A stretch of DNA of 64,000 bases, from contig OY997649.1 in NCBI GenBank assembly GCA_963921795.1, forward strand, positions 28,774,362 to 28,838,361, given 5' to 3'. Shown in pieces: positions 57,884 through 64,000 of this stretch. The translations under genes were made by a program, and so were the position numbers. The stretch comes from Nannobrachium achirus (Eukaryota > Chordata > Actinopteri > Myctophiformes > Myctophidae). The notes below the pieces were generated by a model. It was not told where the DNA came from. It worked only from the letters and a program-made list of their open reading frames with translations, and did not search any database. How positions within the stretch are numbered: the first letter of the stretch is position 1; every line of letters begins with the position of its first letter.

Positions 57884-59520
57884 TGGAGTACCGAGGTAAT
57901 TATAACTATCATTTATCGCCTCGCAAGTACAAACCCTTCAGTTAAGGAAGGGAAGCCACCAAGTTTCCTATGTGAAAAAAAAAGAAAAATGCAGGCCTCA
58001 AATATCTCAATTAACAGGAAAGAACAAGCTACTTATTGGCAATCAGCACAGGGTGTTTTTTGAGGGTTTTCAGTGAAAAGTTATGGTGGGACCCCACAGA
58101 CAGTGTTTCCATTATGTTTATCCAATGAGTACATGGTTTGTAATTTTGTTACCTCAGATGCCGTAATGCATACAGTAGCATTTGATCACAAACAGCTGTT
58201 TACTAATTTAGCAGTAACACTGTAGTCTTTGTAATTTACAGTGGCCTTCTCTCATTTTGTTCACATTTTGTTGTTTTAGACCCAATTTAAAAGTATTAGC
58301 AAACTCTGGTGAGGTCGACTCTAGACCTAAACAGGGCTCTAGATGTCTGCATGAAATTCTGCATGAATCTCTTGCTGACTTGGTTCATTGTAGAATTTGG
58401 GCAGCTCCTAGTCACTCCGGACTTCACTGAAACGTGCCTGACTGTTAAGTCTGCCGGTTTCCAAGTGTGTGGAACACCATGCACTTGGATTCGGCTATGC
58501 ATGATTAAAGTAAACGGCTCTGAATATGTATATTCATGATATTTATGTTTATTTTTAAACAAGCGAGTGTTTCTAAAAACGTGTTTTTGCTTTGCCATTA
58601 TGTTTTATGTGTAGGTTCATGTAACAAATAAGAAAAATCTGTCTATTTTATGTTATTGTTGTATGCCAACATATTTAAGCCAAACAGTCCTTGTGAAGAC
58701 AGATGAAGAATGTACAATTTTATTTCGATACTTAATTTTTTTTAATACTTAACTGAAAAGGGAATCACCTGCACTGAACAGGAGTGAACCCGAATGGTTA
58801 TTTAGGTTAGCTTGGATACTTATAATGGAACATTTGACAGGTTAGACTTCACACCAGAACATTGCATTATAGATTGATTTGCTTTATGTGTACTGCTTAA
58901 ACTTTTTTTCTTGGGAACCTTCAAACACCTATTACCTCTTTCAGTCTCGTCAGATAAAGCAAGTACATTGCATGCCTTATGTCAATGCCAATATATAGTT
59001 TCCATTGATTTGTAGGGGCGTGCTACTTTGAGGAAAGCAAGTGTTTCAAAAAGATTCAGTTTTATTTTGGCTTTATATTTTTAAATATTCTGTTTATTTA
59101 TGAATGTTTTTATTTTAATTTTACAAAGTGTATTAGCAGCCCCTCAAATTTACAATGCAGCCCTAATAATTCTTTTGCAGAATTTCTGTTTAAAACGATT
59201 TTGTGTCAGCTGCCTGAGAAATGCTGTATTTTTTATTTGTATTTGTTTTATTTATTTTATTTATGAGAAAACATGGACATGAAGCAGGGCAGCCACTTGG
59301 ACAACTAATATCAGTCAAACAAATGTATAAGTCTCAGCCTCTTGGGCTTCATGTCAGTCAATTACTTTGTCTTTCACCACTGTCCAATGTAAAAAATAAT
59401 AATAAAACGTATACGACTGTATGTGGACAAACGTCATTATGTTTTGGATCTTCTGAACAATTATTTTGAGGAAGGTTGTTTTGACTGAAACGACTTCATT
59501 AAAAATTGTCTGCAAGTGTA
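57884..59520 (+). other. figla: figla 3' UTR and flank
   Basis: AT-rich, no coding signal. The first clear AATAAA after the stop is at 59401-59406, with an ATTAAA at about 59499, so the transcript may be long; nearer weak signals cannot be excluded. Short open frames here have no family resemblance. Confidence 0.35.
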
Positions 59521-59989
59521 CCAGGAGTGTTGCAGTGGAATCTTTTTTTTTACCATCTCACTAGCAAAATGTGTCTGCAGTCTCTGCACATACATTTTGT
59601 GTACTTTTCATGTTTGTGATCATTTTATAGTTGTAGTGTTCATAAAACATCTAAATTTACGGATATAGCTACCATAGTACCATTTGATACAGTGACAAAC
59701 AAATTACCAAAAGATCTCAGAGTTGGGACCAAATTATCATTTTATGAAATTCCTCTTTGTCTGCACATGTCCCTATGAAACAGCAGATGGCGCCACCGTA
59801 ACACAATTCACCCAATGGCCAATGTGAGGTCTATGTATTATAGCCTACCCAGCTTAATAAATAAATAAAATCTGTAAGCCTTCGCTTGCAAACATAGGGT
59901 AACGAGGCTAAATTATATAAAGCAACAACAAAAATCTCATACCCAGCAGCATTTAGGAAGGATATGTCTGTTGGAAGTGTGGGATTGGG

Positions 59990-60350
59990 AAATTGATGGG
60001 GTTAGAGCCGAGCCGGGGGGCGTTTTAAGTAGCGCAGGTGGCGGTGGTCCGGAGAGGCAAATTATCAGGGTCTAAATGACGGCAGGCGTGGCAGTGGGCT
60101 GGTCCAGACTCCAGACGCGTCTCTCAGTGATGATGAAAAACATCACCAGAGATATAGACCTGGTTGGTATCTGATCTGAGGCCCTCAATATTGTCTGGGC
60201 AAAAGCTTCCCGAAGTCGAACGTAAATATTTTCTAAAGCTATTTGGTGTGATCACCACCAGCCGACCCTGTGTGTCTCGGTGTGGGAAGAGGACAGTGGG
60301 TGTGTGTGACGCGCACCCACAAAAGGACAGGACAACGAGAATGCGCTGAG
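59990..60350 (+). other. Possible non-coding first exon of a downstream gene
   Basis: A GC-richer block with several CpGs in AT-rich surroundings (GGGGGGCGTTTTAAGTAGCG near 60014) ends in GAG/GTAAGATC, a strong donor at 60351-60352. No long reading frame uses it, so it would be 5' UTR. In human, ADD2 lies just downstream of FIGLA in the same orientation and begins with non-coding exons, so add2 is a candidate. This rests on synteny memory and base composition only. Confidence 0.25.
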
Positions 60351-60352
60351 GT

Positions 60353-63300
60353 AAGATCATAATCTATCATAATTGTTCTTACATTAAAAATGTAGGGCCG
60401 GGCGATCAAATCAATAACCAGCTATTTGGTCATATAGGCTAGCCTACGTGCACGTCTGCACGAGTCTAACAACTAACATATTCGACCTTATTATAGCCAT
60501 AATAGCCTACAGTCATTTGTTATTTAGCCTAATTTAGATGAAGACTGCACCGATCTTCTGCCTCGATTGCTCATGGCCTGCATGTTATTGGACTACCTGG
60601 ACATGCATGTTATGTTATGTTATGTCTTGAATTGCCGCGGAAGGCCCATAATAACCATGCCAAATATTGCTGTTTATGTAGGCCTGCCGATGAGCTGAGC
60701 AGCGTATGATGTGCTTTCTCTATGGCTCTAACGAATACGTTGAATTTAGTGCCTTGGTTAGCCTGCAGCGGCGACGTTGCAGGCCTATTTTTTTTTAAGC
60801 ATCTTCGATGTAGCAATTTGATGTCACGACTTGGGGCCTATAGCTATGCATGGAGGCATAGACCTAGTAGCGTAGGCTAACTTTAACCTTAGAGTCTAGA
60901 CGTAGACCTATTTGTTATTTATGCTGTAGTCGGTTGAAACGTCAGGCATCTCGCATGCAGGCTCGACAGCTTGCTCCAGGGTTGGGGGTGGCCATTAGCA
61001 CATCATCCGCTGGGTGCTGATGTTGTTGCTATGACACCATGCCAACCTCTGGCCAGCTGATGGAGCAGCTCTGGAAAGGAGAGCAGAGGCACAGCACAGC
61101 CTGTGAAAACGAATCTATGGAGATATTGTGAATAACATTGTACACCTTGACATGAAAAAAATCTGTTCACTTTTCAAATGTTCCTATTTTTATTGCATTA
61201 ATTCACCTTTGAACTTGAAAAAAGAATAGAGCTGATGGGCTGATATAGGCTACTTAAAGGCAAGGCAATTGAAGCAGCTTCAATGAATTTGAGAGGCTTG
61301 AATTTGAATTTGATAGGCTATCTACAACAAGCTCACAACACGATTTGATCATGTGGTCCATGTGGGCTTGAAGATCTGTTATTCTAACTTGCGACTTTTT
61401 GGAAAAGGTTTCAATTCCTATACTGATATATGACATACGTTTCTCAGTTTGATTAATTGTTGCACTGATCCTCTCAGAATAGGCCTACCTGCCACCATCT
61501 CTCCTCTTTGGAGATCTATATCTACTTTGAACATCCATAATAAACAATTAAGTAGAAAGGGAGCTCTGAAAGCCTAGGGTCAGGCCTAACATCCTGTCAA
61601 AAACCTTGGGATGTTTGGCCATCCCTCTAGAGAGAGCATCACAAGAGCATCATCCAGCTAATGCATTGGAAATTCAGGGTAATACAATTGATGGTGTGTC
61701 ATGTGAAATTATGTTAGCTGTATCAAAACATGCCTCACTGCATTTGCATATCAAGCTTCCACAGGCCTATATGAATAACATTTTTGCCTCACCATGGCAT
61801 CTTTGTAGGGTGGAGTCGACTACTTGATCCTTTGGTTGTGCTCATCTCACACTAACTCTGGGCCTGAAGAGTTATACAGTACATGCTTGATCTAGTGTTC
61901 CAGAGTACAGTATGCACAAGCGGGACAACCCTGATCTCTAGTTACAGGATAACCAGTAATAATCAATCTTTATTTCAGACTCAGGTCCATATAACATAGA
62001 AATTACATAACATAAAAACGGTAACAATATAAAAACAAAATCATTAAAAAAAAAGTAAGACTCCCTTATCGGGAGTAAAGCGACCATCAGGTCGCATAAT
62101 GCTGTCTGCCAAAAGTAACCTCATGGTGGCGCTATGGGGCATGTCAGAAATCAGGGGTGGAGGTTTTGGTTCGCCAGCCTAGGAGAGTGTGCAAAGTTTT
62201 GGCATGGATATGGGCAACGGTGCCGGAGATAAAAGTGTGCAAAAAGCAACCTCATGGTGGCGCTAGAAGAGGCCCATGTGCAGGTGTGAACATTTTAAGT
62301 GCATGTATGGCTATATTATGTTGAGGGAATGTGCATGGCTAATTGCATAGAAAAGGCTGGAACTGGGAACGTTAATATGAAAAGCATGCAAAAGCTGTTG
62401 TTCAGTCCCCTTGATTGACATTTTCTGTTAATTTACGTTACAGTTACAGAAATAGACTTCTATACATGATATTAAGTCATGATACATACACACACACACA
62501 CACACATCATCACTCTATAGAGCTGTATACCAAGCTGCAAGTCAAATTTACCATTACCGACAATGAGGTCTTGAACTCTGTCTTTCATTTGTGCAAATGC
62601 ACAACCATAGCAGTTATGCAGTAACATGCTTCTATTTAAACGTTTTATCTATAGTCTGTAAAATAATTCAAAATGAGTCTATTTATCTAGGAGGTATTAT
62701 TCATACAGCCAAGTCAACATTTACACATTCCTATCGTAAAATGACTAATATGAAATAACTGGATTAAGGAAGTGCTATATTGACTAGTTTGTGTATTTAG
62801 GGTTAGGTTACAGGTGCGAACATCAATTTGCAGTTCACCTAACCAAATCCTATGTGAGGAAATCGATTAATACTGCACTATCCCAGGACTTCCAAAGGGA
62901 ACTGGTACAAAAACTTCAAATTATAAAGTCTTTAATAATTAATTCTAGTAATTAACAATTATTTATTTGAGCAACTGTGTCATCCGATTCAAAAGTTAGC
63001 CTGTTCAAGGTGGTAACACCATTATTCCGCCTCATTGTTCTAATCTACATAGATTATTAGAAGGCATAGACATAATGAGGTATTGTTCTTTTGCTCTGCT
63101 GTTAAGCCAGCTGTGGAGGAAGTCAGAGCTGAATCGATCTGTGTAAATGACAGTCAGCATGGCAGGAAGGGTGTTACATCTAAGCCAAAGGTATGCTCAC
63201 CTTTCTGCCTCGAACCAGAGCCTTGTATTAGAGAGTTACACCAACCCTGGGGTAGAAAACGGCATTTATTTTGAGAAAACAGGCCATACATGAGTCAGTC

Positions 63301-63655
63301 CTGACCTTACAGTTGCACTGGCAACAACAGCACAGTTAAATCAGTTACTCTACTAAATAGGCCTTCATAAACAATACATGCCTTTGAGTCACTATTTTGT
63401 GAAAGAAAGGTGTACAGTAGGTTATTGTATACAATCTTTAAATCTATGGACAACAGATGTCATGTCAGGTTGTCTGGGCTTGTTTGAGATGGAGAGAGAG
63501 GAATCACATTCTGAAGTGAATTTTGTAACTTAAGAACAGGGACCCCCTGTATTTGATGACAAATATTTAAGGAATAAATACATAAAATATATTTGAATAT
63601 GTGAAAGACAATTGAACGACTTCTATGTAAACCATACTATGAAATCCTATTTTTA
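60353..63655. other. Non-coding stretch, possibly intron 1 of the next gene
   Basis: No supported exon. Contains a worn hairpin module (61318), a twice-present phrase CCTCATGGTGGCGCTA (62119 and 62250), and a CA run at 62486-62506. Otherwise unremarkable AT-rich sequence. Confidence 0.5.
61318..61390. repeat. Hairpin module, worn copy
   Basis: GGCTATCTACAACAAGCTC and CACAACACG on the left, GGGCTTGAAGATCTGTTATT on the right, imperfectly paired. Confidence 0.5.
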
Positions 63656-63790
63656 ATGTTGGAAAGCATTTTCAGCATCACAAAAACCCTATCCGATCAC
63701 CTACAGTCCACAGATTTGGAGCTGGCATCTGCCAATGATCTGGTCTGTTCAGTTATCAATAACCTAAGCAAGAGAATCTTGTTTGTCTTA
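63650..63790 (+). mobile_element. Possible hAT/ZMYM-type transposase remnant
   Basis: The frame from 63656 reads ITKTLSDHLQSTDLELASAN then DLVCSVINNLSKR, which resembles the helical stretch of hAT-like transposase-derived proteins (LSK-LQS-LDL pattern). Too short to place; downstream sequence (LLLLKNDLSVNDLSG, SISDHF) is more like a LINE endonuclease end. Confidence 0.3.
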
Positions 63791-64000
63791 TATTGGTATT
63801 ATTATATTGTTTGTTTGACAAAATTAATTCGCCCCTGCTCTAAAAAAGCCAGCCCCCCCATAGCCCAGCTGCTGCTGCTTAAGAATGATCTTTCTGTGAA
63901 TGATCTGAGTGGGTTCAACTTTAGCATCTCTGACCATTTTTGCTTTTATTTTATTTGGTGAAGGAAAAACTTGTTTTGGCACTTGTCTCTCTGCCTTCCA

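Overview
The window is vertebrate nuclear DNA, almost certainly from a teleost fish. The evidence is three spliced vertebrate genes with GT-AG introns, a Rex3-type LINE end, fish L1- and L2-like LINE pieces, tRNA-derived SINEs, long CA/GT microsatellites and a dense population of short hAT, Tc1/mariner-like and piggyBac-like MITEs. The species cannot be told from the sequence alone.

Layout. Positions 1-9599 hold no exon I can recognise and are best read as an intron of igsf9a filled with nested repeats. igsf9a (+), the turtle/IGSF9 family adhesion receptor, runs from 9600 to 26291 in 18 visible exons; the signal peptide and first half of Ig1 must lie before the window. Its 3' UTR probably extends to about 28480. 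The stretch 28480-31170 is intergenic and holds two tandem arrays. hk2 (-), hexokinase 2, runs from 52365 down to 32290 in 18 coding exons (921 codons), with both catalytic halves intact. It is convergent with igsf9a. figla (+), the oocyte bHLH factor, starts at 53649, only 1.28 kb from the hk2 start and in the opposite direction, and has four exons ending at 57883. From 59.5 kb to the end there is no clear coding gene; a CpG-containing block at about 60000-60350 ending in a good splice donor may be a non-coding first exon of the next gene.

Biology. The three genes do not form a pathway: igsf9a is a neural surface protein, hk2 a glycolytic enzyme at the mitochondrial outer membrane, figla a germline regulator of zona pellucida genes. 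Their relation is positional: hk2 and figla are head to head, igsf9a and hk2 tail to tail.

Most striking structure. A short palindromic hairpin (arm core GATCTACAAGCTCACAACG, outer ends GAAAATAGC/GCTATTTTC) occurs about 20 times, whole or as a half, through all introns and spacers. About half of the copies lie inside other, mutually unrelated MITEs, several with their own TIRs and 8-bp target duplications. A second unusual element is a 1.27-kb fold-back structure in figla intron 3, with arms of a 20-21-bp minisatellite in opposite orientation around a TTAGGG-like core.
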